Below are positions 14,244 through 25,040 of a stretch of 64,000 nt of DNA, piece by piece. The translations under genes and the position numbers were made by a program. The notes beneath the pieces were generated by a model, which searched no databases, was not told the origin of the DNA, and saw nothing but the letters and a program-made list of their open reading frames with translations. Position 1 is the stretch's first letter, and each line of letters opens with the position of its first letter. Source of the DNA: Acestrorhynchus altus (lineage: Eukaryota > Chordata > Actinopteri > Characiformes > Acestrorhynchidae). The stretch spans positions 1,033,680-1,097,679 of the forward strand of contig CM067509.1 of assembly GCA_034509495.1 (NCBI GenBank), in the 5' to 3' direction.

Positions 14244-17200
14244 CACAAATCCTGGCTGAGGCCATGGGGGTGGCTGAGCTGACACGGATATTCCGGCTAG
14301 ATCCCGGAAAGCCGACACACTGCTAGAAACTGATCTTGGGGGGTCCGGCTCTTTGTGTTAGGACTAATACTCTGGTGTTATAAGAGGTGGTCACTGTGAC
14401 AGAAATGATTTCTGCAGTGCCTTCATCTGGTTCCAGAGGCACACAAGAGCTCAATATATTAGGCAGCAGGTTTTGAAGTTGATGTGTTAAAAGCAGAATT
14501 TGAGACACTTTAACAAGGTGTTATGTCCAGTGAGGTCTTCTGAGCTGTTGCCAGCATGCAGTGGTCACTGCCTACCAAAAGTGCTCCAACGAAGGGCGAG
14601 CAGTGAACCAAACCCAGCTTAAGGCTGAAGATGTCGGCTCCACCTAACAACTTAACGACATAAAGATCTACTGATCTACTGATAATGTCTTCTGTGATAC
14701 CACAGAACACCTTCAGAGGTCTCGTGGGGTCCATGACTGACAGGTCAGAGCTGGATTGGTGGTATGAGTGGGTCCTGCAAAGTGTTTTAATCTTATGGCT
14801 GATCAGTGTACAGTGTGCAACGTGGCAGACTCTGCAGACAGGAGCAGAGAACCACTTCTTGTTCTCCAAGACCAAAAACAGAGACTGATAAACAATCTTC
14901 AGTAACAGCTAATGACTTGTACCAACAAAAGGAATGTGCAAAAGTGATCTCTATCATGGTCTATTGGTCAACACTAACGATGTCAACGAGTCGGAGCAAG
15001 ACCAAAACTGATGAAAACATCTGGAAGAACACTGTTTGTGTGAAAGTGCTGCTTCCTGTGCATATTTTACAAGCCGATTGCTCGCAGCGCTGGACAAAGA
15101 ATCAGAAATGACATAATGGTTCAGTCCGAACAGTGGGAATGTGATCTAATGGACACTAGTGTCCAATTAGTAAGGCCTAAATGCTGCCAATGCTTTGTTT
15201 TGTCCAAGTCAAGAGACAGACGCTGAACAACAAGCTTCCATTTAGCTCATTACTGTCCCACTCATTATGGTCAGAACCTGTGTAGCCCTCAGTGTGTCCT
15301 TCTAACATAACTTTCTGAACTTTCAACATTGTCCTCTTGTTTTTCAGAAAGCATCTAAGCTGTGACATGGTCACGAGCATCCAAGGCTCATTGAGAACCT
15401 TTAAACTTTGTTCTACAGAGCACCCGCAAAGTCCATTGTTAAAGATGAGTTTTCAGCAGCACATCGAGGAAGTGATGATAGTGGACATGTCTGTAAAATG
15501 ATCCTGAGAAAATGATCTTGAGATTACCATCCAGAGAAAGCTATTCAATACAATTATCCAGAGAAAAAGTTTCTCTGTTTACCCAGTAAAAAGGTGAAAA
15601 TGTAAAAAGTGAATAAATAAAATGTCAGAATGTCAGAAAACATGTGGGCTTTATAGAACAATGGGGGACATTTGAGGACAATCAAATTAAAACATTCAAA
15701 GGTGGAAAAGGTAGGTAGAATTAATTTAATCAGAAAAATCAAAACAACCTGTCTTAATAACTTAATCAATTTCGAGAAATCATATTAAAATTGTAAAAGT
15801 AAAGGAATTCAGAGATGACCAGGAAATCCAAAATGTCCAGGAATGAAGACATAACCAGGAAATCCAAAATGTCCAGGAATTCAGAGATGACCAGGAATTC
15901 CAAAATGACCAGTAATTTCAAAATGACCAGAAATTCAGAGATGACCAGGAAATCTAAAATGTCCAGTAATTCAGAGATGACCAGGAAATCTAAAATGTCC
16001 AGTAATTCAGAGATGACCAGGAAATCTAAAATGTCCAGTAATTCAGAGATGACCAGGAATTCCAAAATGTCCAGTAATTCAGAGATGACCAGGAATTCCA
16101 AAATGTCCAGTAATTCAGAGATGACCAGGATTTCAGAAACCACTTAAATATTAAAAGTTGAGACAGACAAATCTCTCCCCGTGGTATAAAGATCAGACTC
16201 GTACCTCAAAACAATCAGTATGAAGATTAGAGCGGAAATGGTGATGGACTGGAAGTCTTCCAGTCATCTTGGAAGAACAGCCTCATTGTGCACAGAAGGG
16301 CTCTCTCTAGTGCTCGCTCATATTAGTGTAAAATATACAGAGCACTCGTTCAAATGCAGGCAGGTACTGAACCTCAGATTCCATCAAATATCACCAGTGA
16401 CATCAATAGAAAATATCAGACAGAAAATCCAAACCAAAACACACCACTTTCCCAACCTGCCCTGGACTAGTTACCCATCTGCCATCGGACCCGAATTAGC
16501 TGCTACTGTTACTATTACGTCCATCATCGAACTATCATTACTTCTGTACACCTGAGTGTTACAGCAGACGAGTGGTCCAGTGCCCCCTTATCAATTATGC
16601 ATGAGTAGTTCGACCAGAGGAGGAGGGGTCCCCCCTTTCACTTGCTCACTGGGGTTTCATGTCTTTATCCTTTGTTTGGTGTGTTGTTGATCATCTTATT
16701 TTGTGTGTGTGGGTCATGAGGTCATGAGATCATTTATCAAGGCCGGTGCAACAAAATAGCAAAGAGCAAATGACAGAAATGCTTGGTCACCCAAAGACAA
16801 ATGTGCTCCAAGCTTTAAGGAACGGAATCCATGAACGCATGCCTAAATGCCACTGCCTGCCCCACACTACTTCAGCATAGCCGTCAGTAGGTGGCCTAGG
16901 CCCAAGCCTCGGGCAATGGACCGTACACTGACCAACCACAGAGCACCCATCATCATGTGATCTTAACATTTCTCTTCACACTAGAGGGACCGATGGTCAG
17001 TCTTATCCAAAGCGATTGACGCTGGGGGGTCTTACCTCAGTTGCTATGCCAGCTGTGGCCCTGGACTTGGCCAGAGATCAGACAATCACAGAGAGTCGCT
17101 GATCCACCGTGAAAATCCACCGGGCAGGAAAAATTACACTCCTACAATCCCGTACATGTGGCAGGTCACTACTGAGATTAATGTGGCGATGTTCACACAT

Positions 17201-20125
17201 GCAGTTGTAAACAGTTTGAATATCTTAGCACTATTCTGATCACAAACGCAGGGCTGCTAGTGAACAGATCACTTATAGCCGTGGTTCATTTAGTGCATTT
17301 ATGCATTTAACTTTTTAAAAATGAAAATGCTCACAGATTTCTGTTACTATGAATATGGAAGAACTGTGACATCAGTTGATTTATCAAAATGTTCATGAAA
17401 GAATCATCAGAAGTAAACCGTTCCCTACATCCTCAACACACTCAGCCTCAGACGTTACAACGGAACACCTAAACAAGCCTGATGCACTTTGAGAAACACG
17501 TCCTATGGACTGATGACGTTACAGTAAAACTCTGTGTTGGTCATAACAAGCAAACGTATGTGGAGAACACGTCAATGAAATGACGACCTTTCCAACTGTT
17601 AAGCATGAGGGCGGATTGATCATGCTTTGGGCTTGTGTTGCAACCAGTGGAACGGGAACGTCTTACTGGGAGAGGGATGAACAGATTAGCTCAAATACCA
17701 GCAAAGGACAGAAATCTCCTGCTGAAAATGAAAGGAGGACAGCTTTTACAGCAGGATCATGATGCTTAAACGTGGAAAGCATGTCTTTGAGATTCGGGTC
17801 CATGTTGACTTTGACAATTTCTGAATGTTCAAATGTGTCTGGATTCAGATGAGAGATCTGAAGTGGTGAGAGATCTGGTGATCCATTCTCTGTTGACCTT
17901 CTCTGCGTTTTAGTCTGAGGAACAGTCGCACACTGGACGCATTTCCTTATTACACCATTAGACCATAAACTCTAGAGACGTCTGTGCTGAAAAGCCCAGG
18001 AGATCAGCAGTTCTAGGGACGTTGACGTGAATGCTACCTGAAGCTGATGGTCTGTGTCTGCATCGTGCCCTGCACTGCTACTGCATGACTTACTGACTAC
18101 ATACGTGCATGAACGAGAAACAAATGCATTTTCCGTTGCTATAAAAAGCAGCAAAAGTCCCCCGATATAACATCCCGGCTCTATAACAGTCCTCCATGAT
18201 TCATCAAGAGCTGCTTTGCATTATTGGCCAAATGAGATTAACAGCCACGATGACTCATGAGGTGCTATAAACCCACTTCTATACGTGATACAGAAATATC
18301 AGCGGCTGCATGCTGATCTCTGCAGCAGGTGGGTCGACATTACTGAGCTTATCTAAAGCAGCTGTTTCCCTCGGCAGCTGAAAGCTAAAAGATGAAAGAG
18401 AAGGCTGGACGAACGGCCGGCCAGCAAACACGTACAGTACGGAATGTGACATCCTTAAGCTGGGAGCATCTTGTAGAAACATCCAGAAATGCATAAGTTA
18501 CATATGCGGTTACACCGTGACACGATCAACCATCCGTCAAGGCACTGATATTAGTTCAGTAGATTTTTTTACAGAAGGGGGCGTGGATGACACTAGGCAC
18601 TAGCCAGGCTTGGAAGTTCAGTGGTTTTTCAAATTTTGTGGAAAAAATGTAGGCTTCAGCAAAGAGGTGCACCAAATCGATGACGACAGGCATCCAACAG
18701 AAGTGTGAGAAGCTGCTATGGTGCTACAAAAAAGGAGTTCTGAAAGGAGTCACTCACACTACCTGCTTATGCCACTACTTTAATGATCAGCACTTCTTCT
18801 TCTGGCTGCTCCCTTTAGGGGTCGCCACAGCGGATCATCTGCCTCCTTCTTGCCCTGTCCCCTGCCTCCTCCACTGTTACACCAACCATCTCCATGTCCA
18901 CCTTCTCTACATCCATAAACCTTCTGTTCTCCTTCTACCCGGCAGCTCCATCTCCAACATTCTTTGTCCAATATATCCACTATTCCTCCTCAACACTCCT
19001 CCTCTGGCTTTATCTCCAAACTGCTCCACCTTCACTGTCCCTCCGATCTGCCCATTTCGAATCCTGTCCGTCCTCGTCACTCCCAATGAAAATCTCAGCA
19101 TCTTCACCTCCGCCACCTCCAGCTCAGCCTCCTGTCTTTTAGACAGAGCCACAGTCTCCAAACCAGACATCACAGACTTTAATGATCAATCATAAAGAAT
19201 GAATGAATGAAAATGAATCCCATTGATTACTGACATTTAATACAAAAATAAATAAACAAATAAGTGATTGATTAAACAAGCTTTCAGGATCCACAAAAAA
19301 AGGGCCTTTAACCCAAACGTTCTCTGAAAGTGCACCTTCTGGATTTATTTATTTAATTACTACACAATTAAATATGATTTAAAATGTCTCAGGGAGACAC
19401 AGTCACATTACGCTGGGACTTTAATATATCCACAAGCATTATTTTATACTTTATTAATAGTAAGTTATTTAAACCAGCCATTAGGGGTGTAGTTTGTGCA
19501 CTTCTGGTTCTGGTCCTAAGCCCGGAAACATGGTGCGGGTTGCGACAGGAAGGGGATCCGGCGTAAAACTTGTGCCAAAACTATAATGCGGTTCATAAGT
19601 ATGATGATCCGCTGTGGCGACCCCTAAAGGGAGCAGCCGAAGGAAGAAGAAGAAGAAGAAGAATAGTACGTTATTTCCACTTGTTTGTTTGTTAATTTGA
19701 CTCATTAAGTCAAGTTTTAGGTTGTACTGTTTAGATGTTAACTATATAGTTGCACCTGTGTTTATTTTTATGGCCATGCTTAGAACATGCAGTGTCCCTA
19801 GACCAACAGTAATCCCTGCATCTGAGAAACGAGGAAAACAGTCAAGAATAACTAGGGACAAATTCACTGCTTCACCTGAACAAAGCTAAAAACAGCAGGT
19901 ATCTGCTGGCTGCCACTATGGAACTAAAACCTACCGACTTGAAATGAAACCAATTTATGTTTTTATATATATATTTATATACAGGTTCTAGAGATGGAGG
20001 TACTTACTGGAAGGATGGAGGAAAATAATGTCCTTTTCTGTGAAGTCCCTTGATTGGACAGTTTGCAGCCAATCAGCAATGAAAGCCAGCATTAGGAGCC
20101 AGGCCAGTATAGGCCAGGGCTCCAT
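7745..20125 (-). CDS. lypd6: lypd6: LY6/PLAUR domain-containing protein 6 (four coding exons, 173 aa)
   Basis: The CDS joins 20125-20008, 12115-12017, 10104-9974 and 7918-7745; all junctions are GT-AG and in phase, giving 522 bp. Residues 1 to about 24 form a hydrophobic signal peptide (starts MEPWPILAWLL). A conserved linker (SRDFTEKDII, then HPSTTPYPGG) leads to one Ly6/uPAR three-finger domain at residues 49-128. Cysteines are at 49, 52, 61, 70, 77, 96, 102, 107, 118, 121, 122 and 127, the spacing I know for LYPD6. An N-glycosylation sequon (NET) lies at 134-136, and the last ~17 residues are hydrophobic, fitting a GPI signal. Human LYPD6 is about 171 aa. The N-terminus and the linker separate it from LYPD6B. 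Known family roles are enhancing Wnt/beta-catenin signalling through LRP6 at the cell surface and modulating nicotinic receptors. Exon structure is read directly; identity is from recalled family sequence. Confidence 0.93.
9366..9590 (-). repeat. same SINE family, 3' part, opposite orientation
   Basis: This is the reverse complement of the 30350 element: catccatcttctgtaccgag, ctgaatagggtcac, ccggcgcccagccggcaact and catgtctttggactgtgggg. The head is missing. Confidence 0.65.
9974..10104 (-). CDS. lypd6: lypd6 coding exon: middle of Ly6 domain
   Basis: The 131-bp exon follows acceptor ttttgtgctggcag and ends in a GTAAGT donor at a codon boundary. It encodes residues 73-116, including SKYCYTWHK, VSVTKRC and EDCLATGC with four cysteines. 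VSVTKRC is a strong LYPD6-family signature. Confidence 0.95.
10385..10455 (-). repeat. interspersed repeat family Z, short fragment
   Basis: Contains catcccaaaggtactgaatg, gagctccactgcttcaga and actgctccacagtcc, resembling the 24790 relic. Confidence 0.4.
10568..10800 (-). repeat. possible retroelement 3' tail relic
   Basis: tttattgatcccttgcgagg and ccctcagggaaattaagg resemble the reverse complement of a fish LINE/SINE 3' end (ggatcaataaa). A similar ccctcccaagggatcaataa lies at 57853-57874. The following ~170 bp is AT-rich. Confidence 0.35.
10801..11500. other. lypd6 intron between the second and third coding exons
   Basis: Nothing recognisable apart from a short TA run near 11460. No extra exon is needed, because the flanking exons join in phase. 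Confidence 0.5.
11500..11830 (-). repeat. SINE-like repeat family X, copy 2
   Basis: The copy shares aagcacatgtcttctc, tcgaactgacgccattgcat and gagagcgccatctacccacc with copies 1 and 3. It ends gacctgggactcaaacctc, an inverted B-box-like sequence. Confidence 0.55.
12017..12115 (-). CDS. lypd6: lypd6 coding exon: first half of Ly6 domain
   Basis: The 99-bp exon follows acceptor tttctttcgcag and ends at donor GTGAGT. It completes codon 40 as Thr and encodes TPYPGGFKCFTC and the NYECNRWAP motif with four cysteines. It ends one base into a Glu codon (phase 1), which the next exon completes. Confidence 0.94.
13288..13460. mobile_element. palindromic MITE, copy 1 (173 bp)
   Basis: Terminal inverted repeats taccgtattttctggac and gtctggaaaatacggta flank an interior of cttataagccgc-type blocks that are also inverted, so the whole can fold into a hairpin. 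The same family occurs at 33309, 34747 and 63007. There is no coding capacity. I cannot assign a superfamily. Confidence 0.75.
14209..14248. repeat. (CA)n microsatellite
   Basis: CA units with one G interruption. Confidence 0.95.
14560..14810 (+). mobile_element. internally deleted Tc1-like transposon relic
   Basis: Two transposase islands are readable on the plus strand. The first is AYQKCSNEGRAVNQ, part of the DNA-binding region. The second is DTTEHLQRSRGVHD, like the TEHLQRL/SxP C-terminal motif of Tc1 transposases. The relic ends in tcttatggctgatcagtg, a known terminal sequence. The catalytic middle is missing. Confidence 0.5.
15812..16135. repeat. 36-bp minisatellite (2 x 18 bp)
   Basis: About nine units alternate agatgaccaggaaatctaa and aatgtccagtaattcag halves of 18 bp, with the most regular units in the right part. 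Because 36 is a multiple of 3, both strands stay open. The plus strand gives MTRKSKMSSNSE repeats and the minus strand gives VISELLDILDFL repeats. No promoter, splice signal or flanking coding sequence supports translation. Confidence 0.85.
16440..16720 (+). repeat. interspersed repeat family Y, copy 1
   Basis: The copy contains cctggactagttacccatct, gctgctactgttactattac, gacgagtggtccagtgcccc, gaggaggggtcccccctttc and tcatgtctttatcctttg. It is matched in reverse by 23830-24180 and more distantly by 42655-42900. Confidence 0.6.
17400..17790 (+). pseudogene. Tc1-like transposase relic with part of the catalytic domain
   Basis: Readable plus-strand pieces are HVLWTDDVTVKL (first catalytic Asp region), TVKHEGGLIMLWACVATSGTG, and LLQQDHD near 17740 (like the QQDNaPxH second Asp motif). 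Frames are broken and no full frame remains. Confidence 0.6.
17960..18130. repeat. relic of a short Tc1-derived fish repeat
   Basis: The blocks aaactctagagacg, cccaggagatcagcagtt and cctgcactgctactgcatga match, from memory, a common internally deleted Tc1 element in fish. Confidence 0.4.
18790..19185 (-). pseudogene. RTE-like LINE ORF2 C-terminus and tail
   Basis: The minus strand from 19173 reads ETVALSKRQEAELEVAEVKM, LRFSLGVTRTDRIRNG and YIGQRMLEMELPGRRR, the C-terminal block of fish RTE-like ORF2. It then shifts frame to DPLWRPLKGAARRR at 18830-18790, where the copy ends in a (GAA)-type tail. It is 5' truncated with frame breaks. Confidence 0.75.
19485..19665 (+). repeat. SINE or internally deleted LINE sharing the RTE-like tail
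   Basis: The copy begins near ttaggggtgtagtttgtgc, passes through gcgggttgcgacaggaag and gatccggcgtaaaac, and ends gatccgctgtggcgacccct followed by gggagcagccgaagg and (AAG)n. The 35-bp end is identical to the LINE end at 18795-18840 in the opposite orientation. Confidence 0.6.
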
Positions 20126-20182
20126 AGCTGGATGGAGCCTCACACATGCAGCTCTGTGAATGGTCAAATCCCAAAAAGGCAC
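20008..20182 (-). CDS. lypd6: lypd6 exon with start codon and signal peptide
   Basis: A good acceptor (tttccttttacag) ends at 20183, so the exon probably starts at 20182 with 57 bp of 5' UTR. The ATG is at 20125-20123 and is the first ATG in the exon. It encodes residues 1-39 and the first base of codon 40, then a GTAAGT donor (phase 1). The coding part is 20125-20008. The hydrophobic core LLMLAFIADWL marks a cleavable signal peptide. Confidence 0.92.
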
Positions 20183-22079
20183 CTGTAAAAGGAAATGGAC
20201 AAGAACGTTTTAGAAGATGCCTTTTGAACTTAAACATAATGACCCAAAACACTGCAGGACTTCGAGCACTGAGGTTATTTCACATACCATGTCTGAAAGA
20301 CGCTTTAACAACTTCTTATTCTGCACCCAAAAAAACAACAAAGGTCAAAGTGTTTTTGCTTCATTCACAAGAGTCAGACCTTTGCTTGACATCAAGTCTG
20401 ATTTCTGATTCTCAAATTAAAACCGATACAGACTTTGACATCACAACCCTAATAAATTAAAAGTGGGATGTTCTCGCAGCTACGTTTCCTCATAGAATCA
20501 GCGTGAAAGAAGAGAATGGTATGTCATATCAAGGTATTTACACACAGCATTTTAATACTTTCCTGGTCTCTGTGCTCATTTTTCCAAAAAGCACCCCAAC
20601 AGTGTTGACATGTGACCTGAGTTCGATGAACAAAACATAAAAACACCTATATTTCAACAGATAAGTAACCAGTCAGCATCCGAATCGAGGCTGAAGTTGG
20701 CTTCAAATTCTAACTCTACAGTCCACCTTATATAGTGCAGAAGTTACTGTTGCATCATTTAAGGTGGAACATAAAGTAAAGTTTGATAAGAGAGCAACTT
20801 GAGCCTAAACGTGATGCAACAAACAGTACACAAACAGTTAAAACATTTATTAATGTTAGGTAATAATCACCCTTTAAACCACTTCCGTAAAATGTTTGTC
20901 TATTTCCTGCATTTATTGTCCACGTCGCCAAAACCACTCAGTTTAATAGTATTTGTATCACGACAAAGATATTCTATTCCATTATATCCATTTTGGAAAA
21001 CACTCTTAAAATACGCCCGGATAGAAATGAAGCTATCGTGGAAACTCTCCGTTCTACCAGTGGTAACATTTAGCTCCATTCTACCAGGTAATCTGACCGC
21101 AGCCTTTTAAAAGAACTGGGAGCTGAATGGTCAGGGAAGTCAGTTGGACTGAATTAAAAGATATTAAACACATTAGAAAGTTTAAAACAATCTCAGAAGG
21201 TTTTTAAAAGTTGCCACCAAACAAAATAAATATCTTCCTGATCACTAAATAAAAAGTGAGTCTACCAGTGTTTTATACATGTTATGTAAGTTTGGCTGTA
21301 TATTATTTATGAAAACAAAAAGAATCAGATGAGATCACAGTGCAAAATCCTTTAACGGTCCAGGCCATAAATGTGGAGAGGAGTTAAACTCACAGACCCA
21401 TAATAATTGTTAGAATACTATGTTCTCTTCACTTCAGTGGTGCAATGTGCGTTACTGTGAACTGGTGCAACCCTGCCTCTCAGTTGAAGACACACAAATC
21501 CCTACATCCTCTTTTCAAACCACTCCAGAGCAGTTCTGAGAATAAGGTCACTGGTGCATGAAGATCAGGACTTTGGCAGGCTGCTGATATTGTCACTGAT
21601 ATAATGAGGGAATGTTTGTTCCAGACATAATTGCTGTAATAACAAGGACGCCAGCATTTTCTCAGTCAATTGTTAAAGTTCTGTACTCGTTTCAATTTTC
21701 TTTCATCCAGCGCACAGAGCACTGCTTGCGAGGGTAGCAAAGAAGAGCTGGCTCACCAGAGTTTTTGGCTTTGGAGTGGAGTTACCACCATACAAGGCAT
21801 ACCTACTGTCCAATACTAAAGCAATGTCAGAGAGAATGTACAATTGCTCGTTTCTCTAAAGTTGAATTAAAATTTATGGGATTGAGCTGTTCTGCTTGCC
21901 CTGTGTTTGGCTGATTCAAAAAGCAGAGTAGGCTGAGATCAGGACATACTTGGTCTGGACTTCAAAGAGGTAACTAAAGTCAGGGGTTTTAACAGACCCT
22001 CCTAGAGTTCAACAAGTTTAATAAGATTAAGATAAGATAATAAGCTTAACTTGGGTCTTCACTGTCAAAGTCTGGTCTT
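20183..22079. other. putative lypd6 intron 1, start
   Basis: The interval upstream of the start-codon exon holds no recognisable coding or repeat sequence. Further 5' UTR exons cannot be excluded. Confidence 0.45.
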
Positions 22080-22360
22080 TACCACACAGGTGTATGGAAG
22101 TGGGCCATGATTCCAACAAAGAAGATACCTGAGGACATCAGAATAGAGTTATTGAAGGGTTTCAGGCTGGAAAAGGTTCCAATTCCATTTATTAAGCCTT
22201 TATTCATTGTGAGGCAGATGATATACAAAAGGGGGAAATACACCACCACTGTTACTCTCCTAAGTAGTGGACAATGTGCAAAAATCACCCAGATACGACA
22301 GATATGACATATAACAATCATATTTGTAAAACCAGACACTGACCATGTCACCTTGATCAT
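22080..22360 (+). pseudogene. Tc1-like transposase relic, DNA-binding region
   Basis: The open frame from 22107 starts MIPTKKIPEDIR, continues with a helix-turn-helix-like stretch and ends in KRGKYTTTVTLLSSG, the pattern of Tc1 transposases (kk-lsedirn ... tv-lprsG). It decays before the catalytic domain. A second short block at 22735-22800 may belong to the same insertion. Confidence 0.55.
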
Positions 22361-22734
22361 TCACCTGGTTTGTGGAAACTCATGTTTAAGACCAAAACCT
22401 CATTTCCAGAGTTGCTAAATCTCTTGACTCTTTGGTTTGTGGAGTGTCTGTGGTTTACGTCAGTGAAACGAAACCCCTGACAGACCATGTGTCAGAAATG
22501 CTTAACTCAAGTTCCTTAAGCCTTCCTAAAGCACGGCTAGAAATAATAAGGGAACTAAAGATCAGCTCAGGCGAGTCAAATCATTTTCATGCTGCTTTTT
22601 CACTTTGAGGTTCACGTTTGACAAATGACCTTATACATAACATCATGCCTGCTTTACAGGTTAGCATCTACTGTTTTAATGAAATGTAAATGAAAAGTAT
22701 TATATCTGGCACGAACAAAACTCTGCATTCTAGC

Positions 22735-22800
22735 ATGAGAATCTGATGGAAACTGTTAAACATGGGGTAGTAGTATTATGGTTTGGGGCTGCTTTGCGTC
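22735..22800 (+). pseudogene. Tc1-like transposase catalytic-core fragment
   Basis: The plus strand encodes a TVKHGVVVLWFGAALRPG-like stretch, matching the TVKHGGGxVMxWGCF signature of Tc1 transposases. It is only about 65 bp. Confidence 0.5.
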
Positions 22801-22835
22801 CTGGACAATAGTGTGTGCATCGACCATGACATGAT

Positions 22836-22960
22836 GAGAACCTCGTTTCTACATTCACTGTCCATTTTATCAACTATAATGACATAGAACTTTATGTAAT
22901 GACTGTAGTCCATCTGCTTCTCTAGCCTGCTTTCACGCTGTACTTGGTCGAGACGCCACA
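22836..22960 (-). repeat. fragment of a widespread fish non-autonomous DNA transposon
   Basis: The segment around ttcactgtccattttatcaa and gactgtagtccatctgcttc matches my memory of a common fish repeat whose end reads gttatggctgatca. Matching terminal pieces occur at 14780-14810 and 38011-38048. Orientation is inferred. Confidence 0.4.
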
Positions 22961-23829
22961 GTTTGCCTGTTACCATCAGGAGAAACACTACACCAAAGGT
23001 GTGCGCACCATTATCACAGGAGGAGATGTGTGTGACACATGGTTTCATTTGCACTGGGCCAAAGCAAAACACTTCCCTGGTTCACAGGGCAGGTATAGAT
23101 GACCAAATACCAGAGAACAGATAAGGTATGTTTTGTTGGGGGTGTACGAACGAGGCAGAACGATTTGTAGTGGAGCACACCCTGCTGTTTTTTTAATGTT
23201 ATATTTTGTATTTTCTACTTTTTTGCTTATGGAGGTGCATTGGCTACATGTACACTAGATTTTATGCTTCTACTACCACATTAATCACTAATGTATTGCT
23301 ATAGTGCCAATTAAAGGGACCCTTGGATGTCAAACTGTATTAATCTCGGCATATTATTGTGTACAGGAGGTCACTCCAACCAGTGCCCATCAAACTCTAG
23401 AACTCCTCCCCTAAAGGGTGACCACTACAAACCACTGTTTCACTCGTGCCTTTTCATTTTACTTATCCATGCAATAACTCTGTTTGTTCATATTTATTTA
23501 TGATCGTAACCATTGCCTCTTTATAAGCATTTTAACATGTATAAATATTCAGACGATTATTTTTATTACTCTGTTATTTTCATGACTATGTTTATTTTTT
23601 ATATTTCATATAGATGGGTGCAGCTGTTAGAATGTGCATTTCTATTGATTCTGATATTTGAATAATGAGAGCTCCGTTTATTAAAGTGACAAACTGTGAA
23701 AATGTCTCCTCCTTTAAAAGAAAATTCAGCAGAATCAAGACAAATCCATCCCACCCGCTTAGAGCCTCAGTCAACACTGTGTAAACAGTAAAACCACAGT
23801 GAGCGCAGGGGGAAGCAAATGGGGAGCAA

Positions 23830-24180
23830 AAGATGACGCTAGTTATCATCATTGTCTGCTGCTTCAACAACACAAGAACAACGGATGAAGACATGAACCC
23901 CCTCAACAGCGCCGAGGAAAAACTCCCTCAGAGCTGGAGGAAGAATGGCTCACAAGGGGGGACCCCTCGTCCTTTGGTCAAATACTTATATATAGGTAGT
24001 CGGGGGACACTGGACCCCCACACGTCTGCTCTAATACTCGGCTGTACTGATGTAATGTTAGTTCGCTGGTGGACGTAATAGTAAGAGTAGCAGTTAATTA
24101 GGGTCTGGGTACATTTCTACATAGTTGGTGACGGCATGTAGGCAACTAGTCCAGGGCAGGTGGGCAACTAGTCCAGGTCC
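23830..24180 (-). repeat. interspersed repeat family Y, copy 2 (inverted)
   Basis: This is the reverse complement of the 16440 copy: gcaactagtccagg, ctgggtacatttctacatag, acgtaatagtaagagtagca, cactggacccccacacgtct and gacccctcgtcctttggtca. It also has ctcagagctggaggaagaat, typical of the fish repeat end. Its only open frame is not coding. Confidence 0.6.
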
Positions 24181-24789
24181 ATTGGCTGGAAAGTGGGCAG
24201 CCAATGTGAAGTGGTGTCTGGGGAGCCCGGGGTCCTTCTCAGATGGGGCAGATGAGCTCTAGGTTAGTCAGATGGGGCATCAAATAACAACTAAAACATT
24301 TACAGTAATAAATGCATTCTCACAATGTAGAAATTAGTCTTTAGAGAACAGATTTTGGGGCAAAATATCAAAGAGGGCAACAAAGGAAATGGTTCAGTGT
24401 GACGTATTAAACAGGAATAATCTGGCATGTAGTGAAACGATCAGAGGCTTGAAAAAATATGTGCAGCCATTTTTGAACAGTGGTATTGAGGTCCACCCTC
24501 AGTCCACTCTCTGGAGCTACACGTTAATCAGCAGATCTCCACACACTGTTTGCTTATTTAGTGATCTTCAACACACAAGTCCATAATCTGCATTGAACCC
24601 GTGACAGTAGTAAGTACAGGTTATATTAAATTCATATTTCAGTATGATTTATTACTGACCCCAACTGCAGTAGATTAGTTGAGACAGGTTCAGTGTCTGA
24701 AGGTGTTACCAATTTAATCTTGCTTTTGTTGGAGTAACTGTCTCTAAAGTCCAGGGGAAGCTATCTACTAGGTCTTTGAAGATTACGGT

Positions 24790-25040
24790 GAGGATCGGAT
24801 TCATCATTCATCGATAAGAGTGTTGGTGAGATCAGGAATGATCACTACCTGCCTCCTCCACAACTCCCCAAAACATCTCAAAATTAGTGGATGGAGTTCC
24901 ATCATACCAGAGAACACTGCTCCACAGCTCCACAGCTCAATGCTGGGGGGGTTTATACCTCTCTAACCCACCATTAGGCATGGTGACTGTAGGTTGATGA
25001 AGATCTGCTCCAGAGTACTCATCTATTCTCCACAAGGACT
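24790..25040 (-). repeat. interspersed repeat family Z fragment
   Basis: The copy has cctgcctcctccacaactcc, catcataccagagaacactg, ctccacagctcaatgctggg and agatctgctccagagtactc, parts of a non-autonomous fish repeat I recall. A shorter piece (aaggtactgaatggagctcc, gctccacagtccagttcc) is at 10385-10455. Confidence 0.5.

Noticed and set aside
20126..20182. In-frame upstream extension of lypd6 beginning with GTG
   Set aside because: No ATG upstream; the ATG at 20125 starts the conserved signal peptide, and the extension is 5' UTR.
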